Source of the DNA: Microbispora corallina
GTDB taxonomy: Bacteria > Actinomycetota > Actinomycetes > Streptosporangiales > Streptosporangiaceae
Direction of reading: 5' to 3'
Assembly: GCF_016863035.1 (NCBI RefSeq)
Contig: NZ_BOOC01000005.1
Span: 124,001 to 188,000 of the forward strand
DNA: 64,000 bases
In this document: positions 16,318 to 25,182 of the stretch, piece after piece
Layout of the letters: every line of letters begins with the position of its first letter
Position numbering within the stretch: position 1 is the first letter of the stretch
Position numbers and translations under genes: made by a program
Notes under the pieces: model-generated
What the model was told of the DNA's origin: nothing
The model's database searches: none
Seen by the model: the letters and a program-made list of their open reading frames with translations, nothing else

Positions 16318-17241
16318 ATGCCAGATCCCGTCGGCGACGCGCTGGAGCTCGTCACGGCCTGGGCCGGTCGCCCGGTCACCGCCACCGTCATCAAGGGCGG
16401 GCTCAGCCACCACATCGCCCGCCTGGACAGCGCGGACGGTGAGCGCTGGATCCTCCGGGTGCTCGACCCGCGGATCGCCGCGACCGGTCTCGGCATCCCG
16501 CTGGAGCAGGAGATCGACAACACCGTCCGCGCCGCCTCCACGGGAGTGGGCGCCCGGGTCGTCCGCGTGCTCCCGGGCGCCGTCCTGCTGGAGTACATCG
16601 AAGGGACGACGCTCGACGGCCCGGCGGTCGGCTCGATGATCGGCGAGATCGCCGCCGCGTGCCGCCGCCTGCACGCGGGCCCCCGTTTCGTCAACGACTT
16701 CTCGATCTTCCGCAAGCTCGGGGAGCTGCGGGAGCTGTGCCGCTCCCGCGGCCTGGCTCCCCCGCCCGGCTACGACGACGTGACACCGGTGGCCGCCGAC
16801 ATCGAGGCGGCGCTGGCCCGGCGGCCCCTGCCGTCCGTGCCGTGCCACAACGACCTGCTGGCCGAGAACCTCATCGCGACCCGCGAGGGCGTCCGCATCG
16901 TCGACTACCAGCTGTCCGGCAACAACGACCCCTGCTTCGAGCTCGGCGACATCGCCGCCGAGGCCGACTTCGACCCCGGTCAGGTCGCCCGGCTCACCCG
17001 GGCGTACTTCGGGGACGACGAGCTACTCCCCCGTGTGCGACTGAACCTGATCATGTCCAACCTCACCTGGACGCTCTGGTTCGTCGTGCACCAGGGCCTG
17101 GTCCGCGACCGGGCCCACCCAGACTTCGACTACACCGCTGAGGCCGCCGACAAGTTCGCGCAGGCCGTACGCGACGTCGAGGATCCCGCCTTCGGCCGCC
17201 TGATCGATCTGGCCGGCGGCCGGACACCCCGCACCAGTTAG
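16318..17241 (+). CDS. Choline kinase-like phosphotransferase (APH fold)
   Basis: A 307-residue protein of the choline/ethanolamine kinase (LicA-like) branch of aminoglycoside phosphotransferase-fold enzymes. The catalytic loop is CHNDLLAENLI near residue 180 and the metal-binding Asp is in IVDYQLSGNNDP, followed by FELGDIAAEA. The start is fixed by AAAAGGAG six bases upstream. The stop is 10 bases before the permease start, so the two are one operon. With an ACT-family permease and a dimethylglycine-dehydrogenase-like oxidase next to it, the likely substrate is choline, ethanolamine or a related amino-alcohol. That is inference from context. Confidence 0.8.
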   Translation: MPDPVGDALELVTAWAGRPVTATVIKGGLSHHIARLDSADGERWILRVLDPRIAATGLGIPLEQEIDNTVRAASTGVGARVVRVLPGAVLLEYIEGTTLDGPAVGSMIGEIAAACRRLHAGPRFVNDFSIFRKLGELRELCRSRGLAPPPGYDDVTPVAADIEAALARRPLPSVPCHNDLLAENLIATREGVRIVDYQLSGNNDPCFELGDIAAEADFDPGQVARLTRAYFGDDELLPRVRLNLIMSNLTWTLWFVVHQGLVRDRAHPDFDYTAEAADKFAQAVRDVEDPAFGRLIDLAGGRTPRTS

Positions 17242-17251
17242 AGGAGGCCTC

Positions 17252-18799
17252 ATGGCGCAAGCCCTCGACGACGACGCCCGGCGACTCGCAGAACTCGGTT
17301 ACCGGCAGGAACTCGCCCGCACGTGGAGCGGGTTCTCCAACTTCGCCATCTCGTTCTCGATCATCTCGATCCTGGCCGGATGCTTCACGACCTTCGGGCA
17401 GGCGTGGAACAACGGCGGGCCGCTGGCCATCTCCGTTGGCTGGCCGCTCATCTCCGCCTTCATCCTGATCATCGGTTTCTGCATGTCGGAGCTGGTGTCG
17501 GCGTACCCGACGGCGGGCGGCATCTACTGGTGGGCCGCCAAGCTGGGCAGGCCGGTGCACGGCTGGTTCACCGGCTGGCTCAACCTGATCGGCCTGATCG
17601 CGGTGACGGCCTCGGTCGACTACGGCTGCGCCACGTTCCTCAACATCGTGATCGGGCGGTTCAGCGACAGCTGGGCGGCCGGCAACGCGCTGCATCAGAC
17701 GTTCCTGCTGTTCGCCGTGATCCTGGTGCTGCACGCTCTGATCAACATCTACAGCCACCGGCTGATCTCGGTGCTGCAGAACGTCTCGGTCTGGTGGCAC
17801 GTGTTCGGCGCGGCCGCCGTCGTGCTCATCCTGATCTTCGGTCCTTCCAAGCACCAGAGCGTGGGCTTCCTGTTCGAGCAGTTCAACAACTCGGGCTTCG
17901 GCAACGGCAGCTCGGGCCCCACGTTCTGGCTGTACGTCCTGCCGCTGGGCTTCCTGCTCACGCAGTACACGATCACCGGCTTCGACGCGTGCGCCCACGT
18001 CTCGGAGGAGACCCACGGCGCCTCGACGTCGGCGGCGAAGGGCCTGTGGCAGTCGATCTTCTACTCGGCGATCGGCGGCTGGATCCTGCTGCTGGCGTTC
18101 CTGTTCGCGGCGACCGACGTGGACGCGGTCAACAAGGAGTTCGGCTTCGTGGGGGCGATCTTCACCTCCTCGCTGTCGTCCACCCTCGCGACCGTGGTCT
18201 TCGGCATCTCCACCATCGGGCAGTTCTTCTGCGGGATGAGCTGCGTGACCTCGATGTCCCGGATGACCTACGCCTTCTCCCGTGACGGCGCCGTCCCCGG
18301 GTGGCGGCTCTGGTCGAAGGTCGACCGCAACCGCACCCCGGTCAACGCGATCATCGGCGGCTGCCTGGTGGCCCTGCTGATCACGCTGCCCGCGCTCTAC
18401 GCCCCTCCCGGAAGCGCCACCCCGGTCGCCTTCCTGGCCGTCGTGTCGATCGCCGTGATCGGGCTCTACCTGGCCTTCCTCATCCCGATCTGGCTCCGGC
18501 TGCGGGCGGGCGACTCCTTCCAGGCCGGCCCCTGGACGCTGGGCCGCAAGTACAAGGTGCTCGGCTGGATCGCGGTGATTGAGATCGCGATCATCTCGAT
18601 CTACTTCATCCTGCCGATCGCGCCCTCCGGGGTTCCGGGGAACAAGGACTTCGCCTGGACGTCGGTGAACTACGCGCCCATCGCCGTCGGGGCCGTCCTC
18701 ATCGGCATCGCGCTGTGGTGGAACCTGTCGGCCAAGAACTGGTTCACCGGCCCGCGCCGGACGATCGACGAGATCGACCAGCCCGAGCCGGTCGCCTGA
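17252..18799 (+). CDS. APC-superfamily permease, amino acid/choline transporter (ACT) type
   Basis: A 515-residue inner-membrane protein with about 12 helices. The start region ELARTWSGFSNFAISFSIIS followed by AYPTAGGIYWWAAKL is characteristic of the ACT family (TC 2.A.3.4), whose members carry choline, GABA and other amino compounds by proton symport. The gene is preceded by AGGAGG and sits 10 bases after the choline-kinase-like gene. A perfect GC hairpin follows the stop, closing the operon. Confidence 0.87.
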   Translation: MAQALDDDARRLAELGYRQELARTWSGFSNFAISFSIISILAGCFTTFGQAWNNGGPLAISVGWPLISAFILIIGFCMSELVSAYPTAGGIYWWAAKLGRPVHGWFTGWLNLIGLIAVTASVDYGCATFLNIVIGRFSDSWAAGNALHQTFLLFAVILVLHALINIYSHRLISVLQNVSVWWHVFGAAAVVLILIFGPSKHQSVGFLFEQFNNSGFGNGSSGPTFWLYVLPLGFLLTQYTITGFDACAHVSEETHGASTSAAKGLWQSIFYSAIGGWILLLAFLFAATDVDAVNKEFGFVGAIFTSSLSSTLATVVFGISTIGQFFCGMSCVTSMSRMTYAFSRDGAVPGWRLWSKVDRNRTPVNAIIGGCLVALLITLPALYAPPGSATPVAFLAVVSIAVIGLYLAFLIPIWLRLRAGDSFQAGPWTLGRKYKVLGWIAVIEIAIISIYFILPIAPSGVPGNKDFAWTSVNYAPIAVGAVLIGIALWWNLSAKNWFTGPRRTIDEIDQPEPVA

Positions 18800-18810
18800 C
18801 ACACGCGTTC

Positions 18811-18843
18811 GCGTACGGCCCGCCCCCCGGGCGGGCCGTACGC
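18811..18843 (+). terminator. Strong hairpin terminator after the permease gene
   Basis: A perfect 14-bp stem (GCGTACGGCCCGCC / GGCGGGCCGTACGC) with a five-base loop begins 12 bases after the permease stop. Confidence 0.8.
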
Positions 18844-18971
18844 TCGCCAGGTGATCGGCAACGCTGGGCGCACACCCTTCGAGGCACTGAGCCGTGCGGG
18901 TTCCGCGACGACTGGCGGGACCGGGTGACCCGCGGCCTGGAGAACGCGGCCCGGCCCGGTGACCGCCGGCG

Positions 18972-19607
18972 TCAGGAGGCCTCGAACGCCTCGGCGATCA
19001 CGCGGCGGGCCTCGTCCATCGAGCCGCCGCCGGCCTCGTGGACGACCGAGGTCATCTCCACGTCGGGCATGCCGCAGGCGACGGCGAGGCGCCAGGGCGT
19101 GAGGTCGCCGTCGACGTTGAGCGCGAAGCCGTGGCTGGTGACCGAGCGGCTGGCCCGCATGCCGATGGACACGATCTTGCGGCCGGTCTCCCTCGTCCAC
19201 ACCCCGGTCAGCAGCTCCGAGCCAGGCGGGGTGTCCCGTCGTTCGGCCGGGACGCCCAACGCCGCGAGCGCCTCCACCAGCCGCAGCTCGACCTCGCGGA
19301 TGTAGTCCACGACGCCCTCGTCCGGGCGGAGCTTCACGATCAGGTAGCCGACGAGCTGGCCGGGGCCGTGGTAGGTGAGCTGGCCGCCCCGCCCGGTCGG
19401 CACGACGGGGATGCCGTGCGAGGGGTCGGGGAGGTGGGACTGGAGCGTCCGCTTGCCGATCGTGAAGACCGACGGATGGCTGAGCAGCCAGAGTGTGTCG
19501 GGCCGCGCGTCGTCCTGCCGTTCCTCGACCAGGGCGGCCATGCGCTCCATGGCCTTCTCGTAGTCGACCAGTTCGTCCTGGACCAGCGTCAGGGGCCGTT
19601 GCCGCAT
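18972..19607 (-). CDS. lipB: Lipoyl(octanoyl) transferase LipB
   Basis: This 211-residue enzyme moves the octanoyl group from acyl carrier protein to the lipoyl domains of 2-oxoacid dehydrogenases and GcvH, the first step of lipoate assembly. The signature RGGQLTYHGPGQLVGY is at about 73-88, the catalytic Lys is in GRKIVSIG and the nucleophilic Cys is in VACGMPDVEMTS. The length is normal. AGGTGACG lies at the expected distance before the ATG. LipA is not in the window. Confidence 0.93.
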   Translation of the reverse strand: MRQRPLTLVQDELVDYEKAMERMAALVEERQDDARPDTLWLLSHPSVFTIGKRTLQSHLPDPSHGIPVVPTGRGGQLTYHGPGQLVGYLIVKLRPDEGVVDYIREVELRLVEALAALGVPAERRDTPPGSELLTGVWTRETGRKIVSIGMRASRSVTSHGFALNVDGDLTPWRLAVACGMPDVEMTSVVHEAGGGSMDEARRVIAEAFEAS

Positions 19608-19693
19608 TTCACGTCACCTCTTCCCCTGCGAGCATAGAGCGCGGCCCGGACGCGGACGCGCCCAGGCCGAGCTCACCGCCCCCGCGGGAGCCG

Positions 19694-19891
19694 TCAGCGG
19701 TAGCCGTAGCCCACGCGCTCGGGCGCCTTGGGCACGAACAGCCACATGATGAGATAAATCACGAACTGCGGGCCCGGCAGCAGGCAGGAGAGCAGGAACA
19801 GCAGCCGCACGGCCGTCGGCGTCATGCCGAAGCGCTCCGCGATGCCGCCGCAGACACCGGCGATGATCTTGTGCTGCCTCGATCGGTACAT
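19694..19891 (-). CDS. Small PspC-domain membrane protein
   Basis: A 65-residue protein made of one PspC domain: RSRQHKIIAGVCGGIAERFG followed by a single membrane helix (about 28-55) and a short basic end. Such proteins are common in actinobacteria as envelope-stress or regulatory membrane peptides. The start at 19891 was preferred to longer options because GGGGGCTACC is placed correctly and homologues begin at this Tyr-Arg. Confidence 0.85.
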   Translation of the reverse strand: MYRSRQHKIIAGVCGGIAERFGMTPTAVRLLFLLSCLLPGPQFVIYLIMWLFVPKAPERVGYGYR

Positions 19892-19996
19892 GGTGGTAGC
19901 CCCCTTCGTCATCACGGTCAACGAGCCGCCGTGAGATCCCGGTTCCACCAGAGACCCTGAGAAAACCCCGACTCCCTCAGGGATGGGACATCCTGG

Positions 19997-21022
19997 CTAC
20001 CGGGGCAGGTCGCGGTAGCCGTACAGGGCGGCGCAGGGGCCCATGGCGGCGCCCATGCGCAGCAGCGCCGTCCACCCCCAGTGACCTGCCTGGACGAGGG
20101 CGGCGCGGACCCGGTCGAGCAGCAGCGCCCAGGCCAGCCACCCGGTCACGAGCACGGCCCAGTAGGAGATGAGCCGGTAGAGGAGCACCACGGCGGCGGC
20201 CGCCCCGCCCGTCACCCCGGCGGCGACGAACGTCGCGCCGAGGCCGAACTCGGCGACGCCCAGCCCGCCCGGGATCAGCGCGAGGATCGCGGCGGCCTTG
20301 GCGGCCACGTACCCGAACAGCACGGTGGGCGGGCTGATGCTGACCCCGGCCGCGGCGCAGACGAAGCCCAGACAGGCGATGTCGAGCATCCAGTTCGCCA
20401 GGGCGAGCCCGGCCAGGACCACCCGGTCGCGGCGGCCCGGCCGGATCGCCTCGCGCGCCGCCCGCAGCTGCTCCAGCACCGCCGGGGAGTGCCGCCGCAT
20501 CCAGTCGCGTACGGGGTGGAGGTGCAGCCGGACCATGGCGGACGCGACGGCGAGCAGGAGGCAGGCGACGGCCAGCGCGTACGGCCGGGTCGCGGGCTCG
20601 GCGAGCAGGGCCACCACCCCGAGCAGGGTGAAGGTCGCCGTCGAGTAGACGCCGCTCAGCACCAGCGTGGCGGCGATGAGCGGCTTGGCCGCCCCGAGGC
20701 GGGACAGCTCCCGGGTGACGTAGGCGAGCGACAGTACCGGCCCGGCGGGCAGCGAGTTGGACACCGCCGTACGGGCGTAGGTGAGGGCCACCGCCCGGGG
20801 CATCGTGAGCCGCGTACCGCCCACCGCGAGGAGACGGCGGACCAGCCGGGCGAACGTGCTCATCGACATGACCTCGGCGAGCACGGCGGCCCCGAGCCAG
20901 ATCGGGTCGAGACCCGTCAGCGCGCCCACCACCGCGTCCTCGCCGGGCAGGCGGTCCTTCAGGAGGTACAGCGCCGGCGCCGCCACCCCGAGCGCCAGTG
21001 CGTATCGCCACCGCGGAGACAT
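19997..21022 (-). CDS. Lysylphosphatidylglycerol synthase transmembrane-region family protein (UPF0104)
   Basis: A 341-residue membrane protein with about eight helices. The segments NSLPAGPVLSLAY and IPGGLGVAEFGLGATFVAAGV match the flippase half of MprF and stand-alone UPF0104 proteins. It has no aminoacyl-transferase domain, so it would move or sense lipids rather than modify them. The ATG at 21022 is preceded by GGAGTGGCG. The ligand is unknown. Confidence 0.8.
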   Translation of the reverse strand: MSPRWRYALALGVAAPALYLLKDRLPGEDAVVGALTGLDPIWLGAAVLAEVMSMSTFARLVRRLLAVGGTRLTMPRAVALTYARTAVSNSLPAGPVLSLAYVTRELSRLGAAKPLIAATLVLSGVYSTATFTLLGVVALLAEPATRPYALAVACLLLAVASAMVRLHLHPVRDWMRRHSPAVLEQLRAAREAIRPGRRDRVVLAGLALANWMLDIACLGFVCAAAGVSISPPTVLFGYVAAKAAAILALIPGGLGVAEFGLGATFVAAGVTGGAAAAVVLLYRLISYWAVLVTGWLAWALLLDRVRAALVQAGHWGWTALLRMGAAMGPCAALYGYRDLPR

Positions 21023-21183
21023 CGCCACTCCTTCTACTCTGCACGACTCCCGTCCCTCGTGTCGGCCGAGAGCCGTGCCCGTCACCGGAATCGTCCCCCC
21101 GGCGCCGTGGCGCGGACGATGCCCGAACCAGGGCATCTGGCCCGCCCGGCGCTTCCGGATTCCGGCAAGACCATCCGAGGATC

Positions 21184-22143
21184 TCACCCGACCAGAACCG
21201 GTTCGGGGGCGGGTGCCTTCCGCCGTTCGGGCAGGGTGAGCAGGACCACCCCGAGCAGTGCCCAGCCGCCGAGCACGAGCAGCGGCACGCCCAGCGCCGC
21301 GCCGTCGAACGACACGACGTTCCTGACCGCGTCGGCCGCCTGGCGCACCGGGAGGACCTGGCCCACGGCGGCGTACCACTGGGGGATGAAGCGGGCGCCG
21401 AGCGGGCCGCCGCTCGCGGGCAGCCCCACCGGGATGAACAGCATCGCGGCCACGGCCACTCCCGCCGGCCCCGCGGCCCGGTTCAGCCCGGCCGCGGCCA
21501 GCGCGATGGCGAGGACGACGGCCGCCGACACCGCCGCCAGCGCGGGCAGGTGACCGGGGAGCGCGCCGAACGCGACGTCGGCCAGCCAGGCGTTGACCGC
21601 GCCCGCGACGACGGCCGCGGACACGAGCGCCGCGAGCCGGCCGCCGGCGCCGAGCCCGGGCGCGGCCCTCGACAACAGCAGCGCGACCGCGATGCCCGGC
21701 ACGACCAGGGCGAGCACGTAGAACATGCCCGAGATGCCGCCGGCGTCCCCGGCCGGCAGCGGGATCGCGTCCTCCACCGCCAGCGGGCGGCCCTGCGCCC
21801 GGGCCGCCGCCTGGAACGCCTCGGTCACGACGGTCGCGCCGGTCCGTCCGGCCGCGCTCGCGACCACGAGGCGGCCCGCCTGGGGCGCCAGCACGGCGTC
21901 GACCTCACGGGCGGCCAGCGCGTCGCGGGCCGCCCGCTCGTCCGCGTACGGCGTGAGGGCGAACGCGCCGGGGACGCGGGCGTCGAGCGCGGCCCGCAGC
22001 GTGGCCACGACGGGGGCGGGGCCGACCACGGCCACCGGCACGTCGTGGGGGCGGGGCGCGTGGAACGCCCCGAGGAACGAGGCCACGAAGACCGCTGCGA
22101 GGGCGGTGACCAGCACGATCACCGCCACTGTCTTCCGTATCAC
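21184..22143 (-). CDS. YhgE/Pip-like membrane protein (putative ABC-2-type exporter component)
   Basis: A 319-residue protein: one N-terminal helix (about 5-25), a 120-residue extracytoplasmic domain beginning with HDVPVAVVGPA, then five helices. This architecture is that of DUF3533/YhgE-type ABC-2 proteins, which sit beside TetR repressors and act in export or cell-surface functions. The GTG at 22143 is inside the divergent promoter shared with the TetR gene. No ATPase lies beside it. Confidence 0.7.
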   Translation of the reverse strand: MIRKTVAVIVLVTALAAVFVASFLGAFHAPRPHDVPVAVVGPAPVVATLRAALDARVPGAFALTPYADERAARDALAAREVDAVLAPQAGRLVVASAAGRTGATVVTEAFQAAARAQGRPLAVEDAIPLPAGDAGGISGMFYVLALVVPGIAVALLLSRAAPGLGAGGRLAALVSAAVVAGAVNAWLADVAFGALPGHLPALAAVSAAVVLAIALAAAGLNRAAGPAGVAVAAMLFIPVGLPASGGPLGARFIPQWYAAVGQVLPVRQAADAVRNVVSFDGAALGVPLLVLGGWALLGVVLLTLPERRKAPAPEPVLVG

Positions 22144-22158
22144 TGGAATTCTCCATCT

Positions 22159-22215
22159 GTTGACTTCAACGCTGTTGAGTTCAACATAGATGAATTCATC
22201 GTGGTTGAATAGTCC
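22159..22215. promoter_or_regulatory. Array of TetR-type operators at exact 15-bp spacing
   Basis: Three 12-bp palindromes follow each other at 22159 (GTTGACTTCAAC), 22174 (GTTGAGTTCAAC) and 22189 (GATGAATTCATC), each separated by three bases. A fourth half-site (GTTGAA) starts at 22204 in the same phase. The array fills the gap between the divergent exporter and TetR genes, and is the obvious binding region for that TetR protein. Confidence 0.75.
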
Positions 22216-22217
22216 CC

Positions 22218-22823
22218 ATGGAGACCAGGAGCGGACGGCGGCCCGGCACCCCGCAGACACGGGAGGCGATCCTCGACGCGGCGATGCGGGCGTTCGCCGA
22301 GGACGGGTACGCCGGGACCACGATCAGGGGTGTGGCCCGGGTGGCCGGCGTCGATCCGGCGCTCGTCATGCACTTCTTCGGCAGCAAGGACGGCCTGTTC
22401 GAGGCCGCGATCCGGGCGGGCGAGATCCCGCTGGGCCTGCTCGTCGAGGCGTTCGAGGGCGACCCGGGCGGCCTGGGCGAGCGCCTGGTCAGCCGGTATG
22501 TGGCGCTCTGGGAGGACCAGGTGCACGGCCCCCGCCTGCGCGCCGTCATGAGCGCGGCGGCGTCCTCGCCCGCGGCCGCCGCGATGCTCAAGGAGTTCGT
22601 CACCCAGAAGGTGCTGCTCCCGATGACCCGGCGGCTCGGCGTCGAGCGCGCCGACACCCGCGGCATCCTCGCCGGGGCGCAGCTGATCGGCGTCGCCTTC
22701 GCCCGGTACGTGCTGGAGATCGAGCCGCTGGCGAAGCTCGGCAGGGACGAACTCGTCCGGTGCGTGGCGCCGGCGATCCAGCGCTATCTCACTGGTGATC
22801 TTCCGCTAGATGGGGGCATATAG
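22218..22823 (+). CDS. TetR family transcriptional regulator
   Basis: A 201-residue repressor. The N-terminal helix-turn-helix (about 14-60) reads TREAILDAAMRAFAEDGYAG through GVDPALVMHFFGSKDGLF. The C-terminal ligand domain resembles the TetR_C group with a T-x-G-x-L-A-G-A-Q core. It faces the membrane exporter gene across the phased operator array. Its ATG is three bases after the last partial repeat, so autoregulation is likely. The ligand is unknown. Confidence 0.9.
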   Translation: METRSGRRPGTPQTREAILDAAMRAFAEDGYAGTTIRGVARVAGVDPALVMHFFGSKDGLFEAAIRAGEIPLGLLVEAFEGDPGGLGERLVSRYVALWEDQVHGPRLRAVMSAAASSPAAAAMLKEFVTQKVLLPMTRRLGVERADTRGILAGAQLIGVAFARYVLEIEPLAKLGRDELVRCVAPAIQRYLTGDLPLDGGI

Positions 22824-22853
22824 CCTTCCAACAGAGGCTCTATGGAGATACAC

Positions 22854-23432
22854 ATGGATATTGCGGCGCTCCAGGCGCAGACCAGGCTGTTCCTGCGTCA
22901 GAAGATCACCATGATGGTGAACCGGTACGTCGTCCATGTGCCACAGCCCGACGGGTCGGAGGGCCCGGTCGTCGCCTTCGCCGAGCAGAAGCGGATGGCG
23001 TTCAAGGAACAGGTGACGATCTACACGGACGAGTCCCGGGAGCGGCCGCTCGCCGGGTTCAAAGCCCGCAAGGTCATCGACCTCGCCGGCGAGTACGACG
23101 TCGTGGACGACTCGGGCACCCCGATCGGCATGTTCCGCAAGGACTTCGGCCGGTCGCTCCTGCGCTCCACCTGGCAGCTCCAGCAGCCCGGCCTGCCCAC
23201 CCTCACCGGCCACGAGCGCAACCTCGCGGTCGCCCTGCTGCGCCGGTTCGCCGACTCCCTGTCCTGGCTGCCGTACCACTTCGACTTCAGCATCGGCGCG
23301 TCCATCGCGTTCTCCGTGGACCGCCGGTGGGGGCTGCGCGACCGCTACCTCATCGACATCCACGACCCCCGCGTCGACCGGCGCCTGGTCATCGCCATGG
23401 CCGTGGCCCTGGACGCACTCCAGGCCCGCTGA
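22854..23432 (+). CDS. Tubby C-terminal-like (LURP-one-related) domain protein
   Basis: A 192-residue protein with the pattern of the LURP-one/Tub_2 superfamily: an initial strand-rich segment (RYVVHVPQPDG), then ARKVIDLAGEYDVVDDSGTPIGMFRKDFGRSLLRSTW, where the sheet wraps a central helix. Members bind lipids or membranes; bacterial function is poorly known. The second ATG (22854) was chosen over 22842 because GGAG lies six bases upstream of it. It is 30 bases downstream of the TetR gene. Confidence 0.75.
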   Translation: MDIAALQAQTRLFLRQKITMMVNRYVVHVPQPDGSEGPVVAFAEQKRMAFKEQVTIYTDESRERPLAGFKARKVIDLAGEYDVVDDSGTPIGMFRKDFGRSLLRSTWQLQQPGLPTLTGHERNLAVALLRRFADSLSWLPYHFDFSIGASIAFSVDRRWGLRDRYLIDIHDPRVDRRLVIAMAVALDALQAR

Positions 23433-23728
23433 TCGCCTCTCGGGGGAATCATCGCGAAGCCGCGGCTGTTATAGTCGTCGGTGAGCCGCATGGTTCTGGC
23501 CCGGTTTCCGGGCACATGCGATGGCTCCCCCTGATTCTCCGCACCATCGCGCGACTCCCGGCGTCGTCGCATCGATCACCACGATTCGTCGACCGTCCGC
23601 CGTCCCGCGACGCCTCGCCCGCCGCGACCGGCCCTGGCATGTCCCGGCGCCCTTCCCGGCATGCCCGGCGCCCGTCCCCGTTCACACGTCCGCGGGCTCC
23701 GTTCACCCTTCTTCTTCCAGGAGTCGCC

Positions 23729-24877
23729 ATGACCACCGTCACAACCGCTCCCCGGCAGCGCGCCGCCCGGAGCGCCGGTGAGCCCGCCCGTACGGCGCGG
23801 CCCCCGCAGAGCCCCGTCACCGTCACCGGGCTCCTCGACATCACCGGCAGGAACGCCGTCATCCGGACCCAGGGCTACCTGCCCGGGCCGAAGGACGTCG
23901 CCGTGCCGCCCGCCCTGGTCGCGTCCCAGGGGCTGCGGCGCGGGGACGTCGTCCACGGGACGGCCGTCGGCGGCAGGCTCGCCGCCGTCGGCACCGTGAA
24001 CGGCGAGCAGCCCGGCCGTCTCCGGCCGGACTTCGCCGACCTCGTCCCCGTCCATCCCGACGAGCGGCTCCGCCTGGAGACCGCTCCCGGCCTGCTGGCC
24101 ACCCGGGTCATCGACCTGGTCGCGCCCATCGGCAAGGGCCAGCGCGGCCTGATCGTGGCCCCGCCCAAGGCCGGCAAGACGCTGGTGCTCAAGGCCGTCG
24201 CCAACGCCATCAGCGCCAACCACCCGGAGTGCCACCTCATGGTCGTCCTCGTCGACGAGCGGCCCGAGGAGGTCACCGACATGCGGGAGTCGGTGAAGGG
24301 CGAGGTGCTCGCCTCCACCTTCGACCGCGTCCCGCAGGACCACATCGCCATGACCGAGCTCGCCGTCGAGCGGGCCAAGCGGCTCGTCGAGAACGGCCGC
24401 GACGTCGTCGTCCTCATCGACTCGATCACCCGCCTCGGCCGGGCGTACAACATGGCCGCCCCGAGCGGCGGCCGCATCCTCACCGGCGGCATCGACGTGC
24501 GCGCCGTCCACCCGCCCAAGCGCGTGCTGGGCGCGGCCCGCAACGTCGAGGACGGCGGGTCGCTCACCGTCCTCGCGACCGCGCTCGTCGAGACCGGGTC
24601 GCGGATGGACGACAACCTCTTCGAGGAGTTCAAGAGCACCGGCAACATGGACCTGCGGCTCAGCCGGAGCCTCGCCGAGCGGCGGGTCTTCCCTGCCGTC
24701 GACGTCACCGGCTCGGGCACCCGCCGCGAGGAGCTCCTCCTCGACCCCTCCGAGCTGGTCCTCGTACGGAAGCTGCGGCGGGCCCTGCACGACCCGGAGG
24801 CGTTCGAGCCCTTCCTGGCCCGCCTGAGGGAGACCCGGTCGAACGCGGAGCTGCTTCTCAGCCTCAACGGCGCGTGA
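23729..24877 (+). CDS. rho: Short transcription termination factor Rho (paralogue)
   Basis: A 382-residue hexameric RNA helicase of the Rho family. It has the cold-shock-like RNA-binding domain (GLLDITGRNAVIRTQGYLPGP), Walker A APPKAGKT at 144-151, Walker B with VVLIDSITRLGRAYN, and the R-loop/arginine-finger segment ETGSRMDDNLFEEFKSTGNM. It lacks both the Rho_N helical domain and the long Arg-rich insertion of the main actinobacterial Rho. The ATG has CCAGGAG upstream. The 296 bases before it hold no clear gene: a C-rich stretch with few secondary signals, which could be an RNA leader. It may be a specialised or lower-level Rho. Confidence 0.85.
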   Translation: MTTVTTAPRQRAARSAGEPARTARPPQSPVTVTGLLDITGRNAVIRTQGYLPGPKDVAVPPALVASQGLRRGDVVHGTAVGGRLAAVGTVNGEQPGRLRPDFADLVPVHPDERLRLETAPGLLATRVIDLVAPIGKGQRGLIVAPPKAGKTLVLKAVANAISANHPECHLMVVLVDERPEEVTDMRESVKGEVLASTFDRVPQDHIAMTELAVERAKRLVENGRDVVVLIDSITRLGRAYNMAAPSGGRILTGGIDVRAVHPPKRVLGAARNVEDGGSLTVLATALVETGSRMDDNLFEEFKSTGNMDLRLSRSLAERRVFPAVDVTGSGTRREELLLDPSELVLVRKLRRALHDPEAFEPFLARLRETRSNAELLLSLNGA

Positions 24878-24906
24878 ACGCCGGGCGGATTCGGCATGAT
24901 CGCGGT

Positions 24907-25182
24907 ATGAGCCAGTGGCGGGTCCTCATCGAGGAGAACATGGGCGCCGGCGAGCGCAAGGAGTGGCGGATCTCCGACATCTACGAGGTCGAGGGCGGCC
25001 GGGAGGAGGCCCGGGCCATCGCCGCCGAGCTGGCCATGCGGCACTCACCCCGGCATCCGTCCTTCACCCAGGAACGGGCCGTCTACAAGGTCGGCGAGGA
25101 CAGCTGGATCACCATGGTGATCGGCCTGACCGCCCGCTACCACTACCGCGTCACCGTCGCCGAGCTCGTCCACCGCGGCTGA
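24907..25182 (+). CDS. Conserved small protein of unknown function
   Basis: A 91-residue acidic protein with a strand-helix-strand look (WRVLIEENMGAGERKEWRISDIYEVEGGREEARAIAAELAMRH, then VYKVGEDSWITMVIGLTARYHYRVTVAELV). GC-rich third positions show it is a real gene. No family was recognised. It starts 29 bases after rho and its last 32 bases overlap the end of the opposite vapC gene. Confidence 0.65.
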   Translation: MSQWRVLIEENMGAGERKEWRISDIYEVEGGREEARAIAAELAMRHSPRHPSFTQERAVYKVGEDSWITMVIGLTARYHYRVTVAELVHRG

